Assembly: GCA_963693085.1 (NCBI GenBank)
Contig: OY856412.1
Span: 1,122,895,244 to 1,122,959,243 of the forward strand
Length of the DNA: 64,000 nucleotides
Source of the DNA: Alisma plantago-aquatica
Lineage: Eukaryota; Streptophyta; Magnoliopsida; Alismatales; Alismataceae
Direction of reading: 5' to 3'
Shown one piece after another: positions 12,146 to 23,255 of the stretch. Position 1 is the stretch's first letter, and every line of letters starts with the position of its first letter. The translations under genes were made by a program, and so were the position numbers. The notes below the pieces were generated by a model. It was given only the letters and a program-made list of their open reading frames with translations. It did no database searches and was not told the DNA's origin.

Positions 12146-12717
12146 AATAGGCGGTAAAGGCTCTATCGCCTATGACGCGGTAAGCCTCAAAAATCTGGTT
12201 ATTAACAAAAAAGAGTATATAGAATATATGAAAAATGACATTGAAGAGTGCTCATTGCTTCGTACTATAGAGAAAGAGAAAGATGAGAATTCCCATAATT
12301 CATATATGAATTTGTTGTATATGAACTGGTTGATTTGATTGAGTCCTTCTTTGACTGGGACGACCCTGAATCCATCACCATCAAGTAGTGCCTTCTAGCT
12401 TTCACCAGTGCCCTAAATATTCTCCCAGCCTTACAACTATATTAAAGGATTTCAACATCAAATTGTTGGAATCTATCATGTCGTGAGAGCGCCCTTTCTC
12501 TAGAATAAGTAGTGACTCCTGCCAAACAAGACAAACAGAGCGGTCCTCTTTGGGCTTTGTGACCGCCCGCTTCCGGTACAGTCAACTACATTTGTCAAAC
12601 TTAGGCCTAGCCGACCTCTGATCGGGCTACTTCATCAGAAGTCAGTCAAAGATTGAAAGTGAAGAAGATGATTTAAGCGATCCGAGGCAAGGGGTTGAAT
12701 CATCGTCATTCTGCTGG
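12146..12717. other. Filler DNA of probable mitochondrial or mitochondrial-plasmid origin
   Basis: This stretch has no counterpart in the other B LTR and replaces about 2.9 kb of it. Part of it is richer in G and C than its surroundings, for example gtgaccgcccgcttccggta near 12561. Its first 200 bases translate into a polymerase-like peptide (next entry). No target duplication is visible at its edges. The pattern fits repair of a double-strand break by end joining with capture of organelle DNA. The mitochondrial assignment is inference from base composition and the peptide. Confidence 0.5.
12151..12342 (+). pseudogene. Fragment resembling a family-B DNA polymerase of mitochondrial linear plasmids
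   Basis: An open stretch of about 63 codons before a TGA includes GSIAYDAVSLKNL and then YIEYMKNDI. Plasmid-type family-B polymerases carry a similar run ahead of the ExoIII motif Y-x3-D, seen here as YMKND. In the family this aspartate helps bind metal in the 3'-5' exonuclease. After KNDI the similarity I can see fades, so the frame is probably rearranged or diverged. No start codon or polymerase-domain motifs are present, so it is a captured fragment and not a gene. Recognition is by eye only; an unrelated short ORF remains possible. Confidence 0.42.
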
Positions 12718-14417
12718 ATCAATCAACCCAAGTCTCAAACTCAATCAACTTGGAAATCAACACTTAACCCGATTAGGGTTTTCGTGATTGATTGACCTTC
12801 AACTCATGAACCAATTGGAACTAACCAATCATAATTGGTGGGTCATTAACCTAGATCATTTTCAATAGATCTCCAAATGGTCAACCTTGGTCAACTCCAC
12901 CAAATGGTCTGAAACCATTTGGTATCATGTGGTTTGGTGAAACCGTTTGCTTTTAAACGGTTTGAAACTGTTTGCTCCCAAACGGTTTGTAAAACCATTT
13001 GAGAATCTCAAACAATACCGTTTGTCTTGGATATTTGTAGAGGTGTGTGCTTATCATCTTCAACCTCTAAACTCATGAAACCTACTATGGTTTCTATGGT
13101 GATTGCATCAATCAACCAAATCAATTATTGCAATTATGGTAATGTTCATTATTTGATAAAGAATTGAGTGCAATAACAAAGTTAGGGTTTCAAATTATAA
13201 AACCCACCTTCAATTGAGCTCCAAAGCTCCAATCTCACGACAAAAATGGTGGATGAAGCTTTTTCAACTCCCCCTAGGCTCATCCTCAAGTGTTTTGTTG
13301 AAAAGATTAGCTAGGTTTGAAGAGGAGATCGAAATAAGAAGAAATCCATAATTTATTTTCAATTTCCACCATGGAATCAAGGTGAAATGGATCAAGAACC
13401 TTACCAACAGGTTGGGGGTCGTTCTTCTGACCATCCCAAGCTCCCTTGGTCGTTTCCCAAGCAAGGAGAAGAAGTGGCGTCGAAAAAGCCTTCCATTTGG
13501 CTTGTAAAAGGTTCTTTTATAAAAAAAAAATCAATGAGAGAAAATATACCTTGTAAAAATCCAATTAATCCCAAAAATGTGGCCGCCTCTTCCCCCCCCC
13601 CCCCCATATTCCTTAGGGATGATGCTATCATGTTTGCCTCTTATTCCTCTCAATTATCCATGATTTTAAAAAAAATCAAATCAAGCACCTTAAATCATTT
13701 TATATTAATATCCATATGTGAGTGGATATTTCTTTTTCTTATAAAATTGTGTGTGAGTTATCCACTCCCTTGGATATTTTCATGGTCCTTGAAAGGCTCA
13801 AGGATGTCCATGCACATATGAATTCAACCATTTTAACTTTGGTTGAAGGCCCTTTAATTAATACATTTGTTTTTTCCCTAAATCGAATTAGGGTTTCAAT
13901 TAGGATTAAATCTTGATTATTTTAATATCAAGATTCTCTCTCCTCCAACTTAATTCAACTGAGGCGCCCCTATTATTTTCTTTTCTCTACATGGTGCAAA
14001 GAAACATTAGGGACCTTATTGAAGTGGTAATTTGCATATTGAAACATAGGTTTTGGGTAAATTGCACTTTACACCAAAACTAGGTTTTAATGCACAAACA
14101 TTGCTTTATGAGCTTTTCCTTGGTACTCAGGCTACCACAAGCCATACCTCTGCATCATCTTCATTCTCATGATTCTTCAACATATGAGGAACATCTTATC
14201 ATGCAACATTTCCAATTTAACCCCTCAACTTGGGTAATTTGCACTTTAGTCCAAAATAAGCAAGCATTGCTTCAACATTGTTTAAACAGGACTAGAATTG
14301 CAACATAAGTTCCTCTTAAGGCCTAATTACTTTTCACAAGATGTGATTAAGCATTTAATCACCTTTCTTAATCAACACACCTAGGGTTAAAGTATATCCC
14401 AGGTCAGGGTTGTTACA

Positions 14418-14934
14418 CTTAAGCCTATCAATGGCCTCTTCTTTAGAGTGCCCATGCCCCTAAGATCAGCAATCTGATGGCCAGAAAAGGGCCATGCATC
14501 TAAATCTAAACCAGGCGCGTGACATAGGTAAAGATCACCAACTTAGGTCCAACATACATCAATATGCACATTATTTCATGATATTCAAACCTAAAAAAAT
14601 TCCTCTAGGAACATCCAATTGCCACCAAATTTTAACCATAGCTTCCTCACTACAAAAGGTACCTTGTACACGAATTTGGTGCCAAAAATCAATTGTTAGA
14701 CCATTCAATTAAATTCCTTAAGAAGGTATAAAAAGAGAGATCTTAATCATGATATCAACCTCACATCAACACACCTACTTTGTCAAAAGCTTGGAACTCT
14801 TAATATAGCTCAACCATATGATTTCAATTATGTCATTGGACATTTAGGGATTCCAAAAGTCCACTCCATCACATCCTACACACCTTAAAAGAAATTCCGT
14901 CCTCAGAATTAAGCCAGAAATGCAATCTTTTACA
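14418..14934 (-). repeat. Right part of the 3' LTR of element A
   Basis: After the second CTTAA of element B, the A LTR resumes and matches 19958-20470, including caggcgcgtgacatagg and gtcctcagaattaagccag. It ends ...cttttaca, the mirror of ...ctttcaca at 20470, which gives the TG...CA ends expected on the minus strand. Confidence 0.87.
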
Positions 14935-17247
14935 TCATATACATCTTAAAAGAACTTTTGTCCTCGAAAGTCAACCATACTTGTACTCCAAGGAAAACTA
15001 CCATGTCTTCATCCACATGTAGGCACTATTCTATGTGTAACATATCCACAAAGGTTACCTATAACCATGTATCTAAAGAACTATTAGGGGGGTTATACAA
15101 CCATCTTGGTGCACAAACACTCCAATTAAGGTTAAACTCAGGGTTTAGAAACGGTTATGTCATTACATATCCCATATGCTAGGGTTGCATCCTTATATTT
15201 ACCCATGCATTAGGATTTCCACATCATATTATCATGTTCCAAAGGAGTTAACCCAATTAAACCCATTATCAAGGTGTCATCAACATTTTATTGAGCTAAT
15301 TATTAGAACATGTTCAACATTAACATATGCCTTTTAGGTGGGATTTAACTAATGTTAACCCACTTTATCCATGTAGATCATATCAAGCGTCATAATTGTT
15401 ATGTTGTGCTAACTGTCAAACTATATCTTTCATTTTTATTAAGCAGTAAGATTAACACCTCATGTAACATGTTTCATTCATATGATCTTATTTCGTTACT
15501 CATAATCAATTACAACATATACTAGTCATTTCATCACAAGATTAGTCATCAATATCACATTATCATCATTATTCATGTAAATGGTTAACCATTTATGAAT
15601 TAATATCTATTAAACTATCTCTAGGTTTCCATCATATCATGTATATATATCACATCTCAAGATTAGATCACATCCTTACCTTTATTATATCATGGTTGTG
15701 CTAAACAACTTTTGTGAGTGTCTTGTTAAACATATATCCAAAACTTTATCTAGTCCAGTTGAGGTTCTCCTAACCCATATCATGAGGGTAGTGCCATGCT
15801 CAGTCACTGTGACCTAAATCAATGATATGAGTATCTCATATGCATATACTTTATCTTTCCTCTTGGTCTAGGGTTCTCGGATTACCTCATTGGAACTGGC
15901 GGATAGCTTCACAAGATCTAGCCACAAAGCACAAACCAAAACATGCTATGACATTCTCTTCTTAGCTCTATACCCATGAAAACTATTTCTCAACTCTCTT
16001 TCTCTTATATACACACCACTATATTCCTATATGGGAAACACAAACCCGAGCATGAGGCTATACAAAAACTAACATAGCTACCTCCACCAGGGTCTTGGGA
16101 TCTCTCCCTCACCCAGATGGTAGGTACTCATATTTCCTGCTCACATGCACATATATATCCAGGCTCTCTCTGTCTCTAGGATTTGGTCCTCCAAGGACAT
16201 CTAGGGTTCAAGAAAACTATAGGAATCATACATAGAGCGACTCAACTCAATCACTTAGGAGTACTCTAGTTTAGGACATATCATATCAAATATTTCTCAT
16301 ATTTCTCATATCATGGAGTCTAGGTTCTCTGACCTTCTCCCTGTGGGTCTTGCTCTCTCTTGAGCTAACCACAAAACTGGTCCTAACACTAGAGGTCCTC
16401 CTTCATAAAAGGACTTAAGGCTCATGCTGACTCACAACCTTGTCCTAACTTATCATATCTTATCTCATAAAAGAATGCATACTTGCATCATCAAAACTTA
16501 TCTCAAAACCTCAAATATGAACTCATGTCCTCAAAGACAAACATATATCATCATAACCATCTTATACTACCTATATAAGATTTTCATTATGTCATGATAA
16601 CTTATTTTATCTATTCCATCTATCATATATTCCAACAAGGCTCTAGACATCTAATGTAGAACTACTCTCTCTTCTAGACTGATGTCATTCACTTTCACTT
16701 AGGTTACATGAGCACTTGCTACTCGAACATGTGTGGGGATACATTTTTATAATACATATACATAATAAAATATTATATAGTTTTTCTCCGATAAAACAAG
16801 CGTCAGAGAAAACTATCGAGGTTCGATTCGATTGGAATCAAAAACCAAATCCTGAAAACGAGTGTCCCACACATAGTAGAGAGTATAATGTCATCAAAAC
16901 TAGTGAAAAGGGTGAGAACAAGGGGTATACTAGTGTAGCTACTCTAGAAAATGTGCGCAATATGTCTAGGGTTTCTCTTCCCTTGATGCACGTCATTTCC
17001 AAACAGTGCAACATCCATACCACTGCACTACAAGGAAAGAATGGCATCTAAGGACTTGTTACTCAACAAGCACCAGCCTAGACCTAGTTTTTAGATATCT
17101 AGGTGCTAACCTAGAGGCTAGGTCAGATCTAGTCTCTAAAAGATGATTAATCTAACCCTAAAGATTATTAAGGCTCAAGGTTCATAGTTTTGAGTTGCAT
17201 AATGAGAAAATGTTAGGTTTTGCTATTGTTCATGCTCTGATACCACC
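14935..17247 (-). mobile_element. Internal region of element A, no gene recognised
   Basis: The 2.3-kb segment is AT-rich, has many stops, and shows no gag, protease, RT or integrase motif on either strand. The longest open stretch (16716-17051, plus strand, opposite to the element) has no recognisable feature. Next to the 3' LTR the minus strand has cgaggacaaaagttcttt followed by taagatgtatatga as a decayed polypurine region. This makes A a candidate non-autonomous gypsy family. Confidence 0.75.
17234..17245 (-). other. Primer-binding site of element A
   Basis: The minus strand reads TGGTATCAGAGC, an exact match to the usual plant initiator tRNA-Met primer site, two bases from the LTR end at 17248. 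Confidence 0.9.
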
Positions 17248-20200
17248 TGTGACGTCCCCAGATTTTCTAAAACTTAATTTGATGTGTGACATTCAAATTG
17301 AAACCTCACCTCAGTGAGAATCCCAATTTAAACACCACACACCAGGCTAGAAGAAGAAAATCAAGGGATTCAGAAGGAAACAATCAATAGCACATGTACA
17401 TGAACAATAATAAAACCATACAATAGATGTTCACCATTCAACATATAATTACAACATGAATTGTTACATCATTTGATATTACATATTGAACAGTAGACTT
17501 ATACATAAACATGTACTACCACTAAACTACAGGATCTTAAGGCAATAGGTCCACCTGTACATCAGCTCGCCTTACAACTCTCAACTATCCTGGATCTTCA
17601 AGAGCATAACCACACGCTAAACAAAAGATTTCAAGTGGTACATGTCAACACAATATTCAAGAATATTGTACCGAGTACACCTATGTGTATTTTATATACC
17701 TCTCATCATATCTTGGAAATAAGATAAAACTAGTACTTGGCAGTTATAAAGAAATATAGAAAACCATATACTTGCACAAAGATATTCATCAACAAAAGAG
17801 AACACATTTTAAGCACATTTTCCATTATATCATCCATGCATTGACTGGCGAAGGTTGAATGCATTAAGGCCTTATGATCGACTACCAAAGACTTGGATCA
17901 TTACATAATGTGATCAGACTACCAAAGAGTTGGATCACTTTCAAGTACTTGACTACCAAAGAGTTGAAGTACTTTATTATCAGCACTTGACTACCAAAGA
18001 GTTGAAGTGCTTGGATATAATGGAACAAATATATCATGTTTCATGTGTTCATAGCAATAAGTATGGAAAATCATGCAACATATCATACAAGAACAATCAT
18101 CTCATTCAATATCATATGCCAAGTACTTTACTAAAAATATAACACAAGCATATTGTATAATAAGCCATGTAAGAGGTAATGGTGTACCTTCCAAAGACAT
18201 AATCTAATCACCACATATTCCTGATATCAACTATATCTTTGGTTAAACCTGATTAAGACAAGATCATATACTATCATCAGATTCTTATCATCTTACATCT
18301 CATCTTACCCTAGTCGTGCTCATATTAGGGTTTTCTTATCTCATTATGATATATACATTATTACTTGTCTTATCTTCATCCTTATGTGGGATTTATGTTA
18401 CTGATGTTATGTTCCAGATTAGGATACATAATCTGAATATCAGGTTCCATATCATTATTTATACATAATAACCTTAAGTTACATGTATTACTCAAATTAG
18501 GGTTTCATCACATGCTTCAAGGTTCATCTTAATATAATAGGGATTATATGCATCATCATGATCTCATAATTAAAATTGGTGTTCCATATTCTAATATGAG
18601 CTTACTCTGTAAATTCCATCTTTTATTAAGCATGTATGTATTTATTGCATTATCTTTAGTGTTATTAGCCTTAATTAGATATATTAATCAAATTACATAA
18701 TTTCATACATCAACATGACCATATCTAACATCATATGCATTCTATACATAAATATGGACTTACTTATATTTTCCATGATTTTATGTCATCATTTGCTATT
18801 TATTATCCATTAAACAAGCATTACACATCTTAAATGATATTGCTGATATTTAATCATCAAAAGCCTGATATTATGGTTTCATATTGTTCTACTAATTTTT
18901 CTGAGAATAATGATACCTTGTTTGTATTTTTCTGAGAATCAGGCTAATTACTGTGATTTAATGAAGATTTGAGCATTTTACCTTTTTGGGCCTATCCAGG
19001 ACTGCCACGTGACCAGGTTTTGCACAGCTCCAGGATTCCTGGGTCCTGTTGAGCCGTCTGGTTCATTGATTGGTCCAATTGGTTCACGGTGGTTCTACTT
19101 GGGTTGATGTGTTGGGCTGGTAATCGGCCGGTTTACAACTATTGGATCCGACCTCTCTTTCTTTCTCTCTCACACATTAACGTGGACGCCCGCCTCCCGT
19201 ATTCTTCGGGTGCGCCGCCGCACAGGACTGCTCCGATGAGCAATTAGCCACCATCCATTGCTCCTTGCAGATGTCTTGACCCTCCATTAGCTTCGGCGTC
19301 ATCTTCCCAACCTCCTCAGCTGCTCAGGTTCGCACTGGCACCCCCGATCCTCCGTCTGGGTAGGAGCGTCGCCGTTGGATGCTTCTACGGTGGAGCAAAA
19401 GGGGAAAAAGAACCCCTCTCACTCCTACTCAAACCCAAAGCTTCCAAAAGCTTCGCACGATCCTCTTGAACTCATGTGTGTCATCAATTCTCAGTGGGAA
19501 GCACTGACCACCAGCCTTCGAGCTTCATCTTTAAGCTCAGACCAACTTGGGTTCGACGGCCATGGAACTCACTGTGACTGGGCACGAAACTAGTCACATT
19601 CATCACCTTAGGCCTCGATCTTCCCTTCCCTTCTCTTATCTCCTTCTAGTTAGTGCTCTAGCTCCACACTCTGCCTTTGGCCATGACCTACAGGTTGTGG
19701 TGAAGAAGACCTAGAAGTCGAGCTCCTGTTCTCCCTATTAGAGCAGCTTCTCAACCTATCTAAGGGGTCTCCTCACTCCTCTAGTCAAGTTGAGAACAAC
19801 CGACCACTTGGTTCCTCCCTTCACACCATGACCAAGATGTGAGGATGATTGGGACTCAACACCACTGATTCTCCACGACCTCCGGGTCAGTCGGAGGTAG
19901 GGGAAGGTTTGTCCACCGTCGGATAACATCCAAGGGTCAAGAGCCGACCCACACGTAAGCCCATTCATGGACTCTCCTTTGGAGTGTCCATGACCCTAAG
20001 ATCAGCAATCCCATGGCCAGAAAAGGGCCACGCATCTAAACCTAAACCAGGCGCGTGACATAGGTAAAGATCACCAACTTATGTCCAAAATACATCAATA
20101 TGCACATTATTTCATGATATTCAAACCTAAATAACTTTTTCTAGGAACATCCAATTGCCACCAAATTTTAACCATAGCTTATTCAATAAAAAAGGTACAT

Positions 20201-20470
20201 TTTAAAAAAAATTGGTGCCAAAACTCAATTGTTAGACCATTCAATTAAATTCCTCAAGAAGGCATAAAAAGAGAGATCTTAATCATGATATCAACCTCAC
20301 ATCAACACACCTACTTTGTCAAAAGCTTGGAACTCTTAATATAACTCAACCATATTATTTCACTTATGTCATTGGACATTTAGGGATTCTAAAAGTCCAC
20401 TCCATCACATCCTACACACCTTAAAAGAAATTATGTCCTCAGAATTAAGCCAGAAATCTAGTCTTTCACA
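17248..20470 (-). repeat. 5' LTR of element A (complete)
   Basis: A 3223-bp LTR with ends tgtgacgtcccc (left) and ctttcaca (right) in plus-strand reading, so TG...CA on the minus strand. It holds the second hairpin array (17836-18011), a GC-richer segment at about 19000-19950, and the empty site of element B at 19954-19958. Right of 20470, copia LTR sequence starts with TGTAC, which should be one copy of A's target duplication; the other copy lies outside the window. Confidence 0.88.
17836..18011. repeat. Hairpin array, second copy
   Basis: Same five-unit arrangement as 182-358. Some arms pair better here: GTGATC/GATCAC in the third unit and AGCACTT/AAGTGCT in the fifth, where the other LTR has single mismatches. 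The ancestral array therefore had full pairing in those units, and decay of one LTR or the other has weakened it. Confidence 0.85.
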
Positions 20471-20877
20471 TGTACCATGCCTTGAGTTCATTCAGTACAT
20501 TAGTGACAAAGGAATTATACATTCACTGTAACACCATTCACAGATTGTAGGATTGAAAGTTGTTCTCCAACTTTCTATTTCATTTGGGTAGCGCTGATGT
20601 GTGACTAGGCACTGCTGTTTTCTTGTGAAGTCATAAGTGTTATGGACTTTCACTGCCAATGTGAAATGGACCTGTAGGGTCACACACAAAGGATTTAACC
20701 TCGAAGAGGAGTTTGTCTACAAACGATGTTTAGATTGATTACTAAAGGAGTTTAGTAGTTCAATTAAACACTCAATCAATTGATAATCAATATCATAGTG
20801 TTCAAGGTGTTGAGCCGGTTGATTAGAGTATCAGATTGATTGAAATTGCAATTGACTGATTTTGCACAGTCTGCACT

Positions 20878-21245
20878 CCCAACCGATCGGCTCATGTGAT
20901 GAACCGATCGGCTCATGTGATGAACCGATTGGCTCAGGACAGGCTGAACTGACCGGTTCAAGGGTTGAGCCGATCAGGTCAATTGGTCCAAATGAGCAAG
21001 TTGGGAAAGTCAGGTTGGTGGGAAATTTCTTTTTGTTTCACTTGTCCAATTTGATTGGAACAAGGATTGGTATTTGGATCAATTCGAAACAAAGAGGAAA
21101 AGTCAATCGGGAAATGACCAGGGTAGTGAGACGATCATTTCAGAAGTGAAACGATCGGCTAAGGTGCCCCAACCGATCGGTTCAAGTATGAACCGATCGA
21201 CTCAGGTCCCCAACCGATCGGTTCATGCTTGAAATGATTGGTTCA
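20878..21245. repeat. Field of palindromic GAACCGATCGGTTC motifs in the copia LTR
   Basis: Repeated near-copies of the perfect 14-bp palindrome GAACCGATCGGTTC and its variants (aaccgatcggctc, gaaacgatcggct) lie about 100-470 bp upstream of the TATA box. LTR2 (27888-28210) and LTR3 (37230-37575) hold the same field with different point changes. Related motifs recur in the leader after the primer site (for example 22440-22510 and 29410-29480). Confidence 0.82.
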
Positions 21246-21344
21246 ACTAGCGTAGTGGGTTGTTTTGTCGAAAATCTCGAACCCTTCTACTCCTTCTTTA
21301 ATCGTGCATTGTCTGGGGTAGATAACCCTATCCCATGACCCTCC

Positions 21345-21353
21345 TATATATAG
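21345..21353 (+). promoter_or_regulatory. TATA box of copia LTR1
   Basis: TATATATAG in a GC-richer setting (ccctcc before, gggtggggg after) is placed about 530 bp before the LTR end. Matching boxes are at 28308-28318 in LTR2 and 37675-37683 in LTR3. Transcription probably starts about 30 bp downstream; that is inferred from position only. Confidence 0.7.
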
Positions 21354-21881
21354 GGGTGGGGGCTTCTCAAAGTACAACTCAGAACACCAGTTGCTCTGCA
21401 AAGTTGTCATTCTCTCAGGTTGTAGTAACCAGGAGAGCCCGAGCAAGTGCTACCCGATAAGGGAGTCACAACAAGGGAAAGACAACTACAGAAAAGTGAC
21501 TGGTGGCAGGAAAGTGTGTCGGTGACTAGTATGCTGACAGGAGGGTGCGACTCCTTCGGATGTCTTGTGCGACAAGGAGATCAGAGTTCCAAGTGGTCCA
21601 TGTGGACTACTACAGAGGTGAGAGACTTCAGCCGCTCAGAGGATAGCTGTCAATCCCGACAGTCTCGGTGAGACCAGGAGCTACACAGACACCATCCAAA
21701 ACTGGAGGTGAAGACTACGCAAACCGCGAGATAACATCATCGAGCAAGCCTCGTGACAAGGTATGTCTCTACATACCATCCTTCCTAATGTATAGATGTT
21801 GACGCGATTCCTTTATTCTAGGTTTGGGAGAAAAAAAAATTTGTTTCCGCTGCCTTCTCTATATCTCTTATAACCCAACAG

Positions 21882-21894
21882 TGGTATCTGAGCC
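21882..21894 (+). other. Primer-binding site of copia copy 1
   Basis: TGGTATCTGAGCC, one base different from the usual TGGTATCAGAGCC, starts one base after the LTR. Initiator tRNA-Met is the expected primer. Confidence 0.88.
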
Positions 21895-23255
21895 ACATCA
21901 ACTGCTCTATACTTTAGGATTATCGATGGGATCGATTTTGGTTTGTTGCCTTTATTTATTGCATACAATGTGAATAAAATTGGCTTTATGCATGTCCAAT
22001 GCTAAATCCACAAATTCCAATATACATATATGATATGTAATATAAATGCACTCGATACGCGTCACCCTTAAACGAGTTTTGTGGTGGATGTATAGCATGG
22101 TTATGGCCAATAAACCCTATGTGTGTGTGCTTGGTTGAATGTGGTTGCTTGCATCTCGGTCTACACACCGATTCCCTATCTACTATTCCTGATGTAACTC
22201 GAGATAACTCGAGATCTCTTTTCTACCTTTACCCCCCCCAAAAGTAACTCAGTGTTTCCTTTTTCAAATCCAAAATAGGATATATTTTTTTTATTTCTTG
22301 TTATGTAAAAGAACGGAGGACAATCTGACGACAAATGAGACAATTGGTTCAAGGCGTGAAGCGATCAGTTCGTGAGCCAGACAACCATTTCGAGTAGTGA
22401 GACGAGTGGGTGGCGACCTGAGAAGATGCACGATGACCATAGAACCGATCGGCTGGAGGTGCCAGTCGAGCGGCTGGTGGCACTGAATCGACCAGTCTAA
22501 TGGCGAGCCGATCAATCATGGAGATGAGTTGATCAAACCTAAAAGGAAAAGCATAGAGTTCATATTGTACATGTTGCATGTGATGTGGACCTAGATGACT
22601 ATGATTCCTCTTGGCTTGAGGAATCATATTAGGATGACCATAATCATTACTTTTATCATTTCACATGTTTTCTATGGGATATAGCATGTATATGATACTT
22701 ACTATATTGTGGTGAATGGATATGTATATGTACTTGTAAAAACGAAATCCCTCATCTAAATATTATGTCTTTTACGCCTTCCATTATCGACACACATGAA
22801 AAACCTAATCGACCAAGCGTAAGTTATGCCAAAGTGCGGTACGCCATCTATCTCGTAGAAGTGTGAAGGGTAAACATGTAGGTTCTGCCAAAGCAAGGTG
22901 CATGTTTATCGTGTCGACTTTTGGGATAGACATAACTGGTGATTCTTAGAGCATATAAGCCCAGAGGCACGAAATGTTCATGGCAAGGTGTTGTGCATGT
23001 TCATTCATCAAGAGTTGCATGTGATGCAATTGGCATGATGGCCTACCTAATTAGTCAAGTTGTGGGCGATCACCCAAAGCTGACTCATGACTTGATGAAA
23101 TACGGATGTTGCCCACTATAAGAGTATGCACTGCAATCTACCGAATTGATGGTGAGGGATGTCAATTTGAATCAAAATATTTGGAGAGGTAACTAATTAA
23201 AGGCCTAATTAAAGGTAACTAATCAAATTTTATTCAAATCAAATCAAAAGGAGTT
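21895..23255 (+). mobile_element. Untranslated leader of copia copy 1
   Basis: About 1.4 kb without credible coding sequence. It contains a few GAACCGATCGG-like motifs (22440-22510) and aligns with 28863-30188 in copy 2 with the same lack of open frames. The N-terminal part of gag that copia elements of this type normally carry is not visible here or in copy 2. Confidence 0.7.

Larger units (their letters stand above)
2306..14417 (-). mobile_element. Element B: short gag-only LTR retrotransposon (TR-GAG-like) with very long LTRs
   Basis: Both LTRs read TGTAACAACCC to GGATGCCACA on the minus strand. The element is flanked by a perfect 5-bp target duplication, CTTAA, at 2301-2305 and 14418-14422. 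A primer site reading TGGTATCATAGC lies six bases from the right-hand (5') LTR. Only 1856 bp separate the LTRs, and the one protein trace is a damaged gag zinc knuckle; there is no protease, integrase or RT. This matches the published idea of terminal-repeat retrotransposons with a GAG domain. The LTRs are 6495 and 3761 bp. The difference is explained by a Helitron in the left copy and a large deletion with filler DNA in the right copy. Confidence 0.88.
10657..14417 (-). repeat. Right (5') LTR of element B, internally deleted
   Basis: Homologous to 2306-8800, with the minisatellite at 11575-12145 and matching sequence from about 12718 to the end. Between them, the part matching roughly 3865-6807 of the left LTR is gone and about 570 bp of unrelated DNA is in its place. 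A run of 13 C at about 13592-13604 lies where the left LTR has a shorter pyrimidine stretch and could be an assembly-sensitive spot. There is no Helitron in this copy. Confidence 0.88.
1..20470 (-). mobile_element. Element A: gypsy-like LTR retrotransposon without recognisable coding sequence, split by element B
   Basis: Two direct copies of one LTR flank a 2.3-kb internal region. The left copy is 1-2305 plus 14423-14934 and the right copy is 17248-20470. A primer site reading TGGTATCAGAGC on the minus strand lies two bases left of the right copy, so that copy is the 5' LTR and the element runs leftwards. The motif cgaggacaaaagttc, typical of the region before the polypurine tract of Tekay-like gypsy elements, lies next to the left copy on the minus strand. 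I recognised no gag or pol in the internal part, so A looks non-autonomous. It sits inside a copia LTR: the bases right of 20470 continue as copia LTR sequence that is uninterrupted at 27476 and 36820. The first 409 bases or so of the left LTR lie outside the window. Confidence 0.85.
20471..21880 (+). repeat. Copia LTR1, 3' part
   Basis: Matches 27476-28848 and 36820-38213. The first 779 bases or so, as seen in LTR2, are missing here because element A is inserted at TGTAC; they should lie left of the window. The right end reads cccaaca, whereas LTR2 and LTR3 end cccaata. Confidence 0.87.

Noticed and set aside
13387..13821. A 144-codon frame in the right LTR of element B
   Set aside because: Frames in the matching part of the other LTR differ, and a C homopolymer run lies inside it, so the frame is incidental.
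16716..17051. A 111-codon plus-strand gene in element A
   Set aside because: It is antisense to the element, starts in AT-rich sequence and shows no known motif; a chance frame is more likely.
276..18142. Two similar 70-codon frames at 276-488 and 17930-18142
   Set aside because: They lie in the two LTRs of one element, so their similarity reflects LTR duplication and not protein conservation, and they run through the hairpin array.
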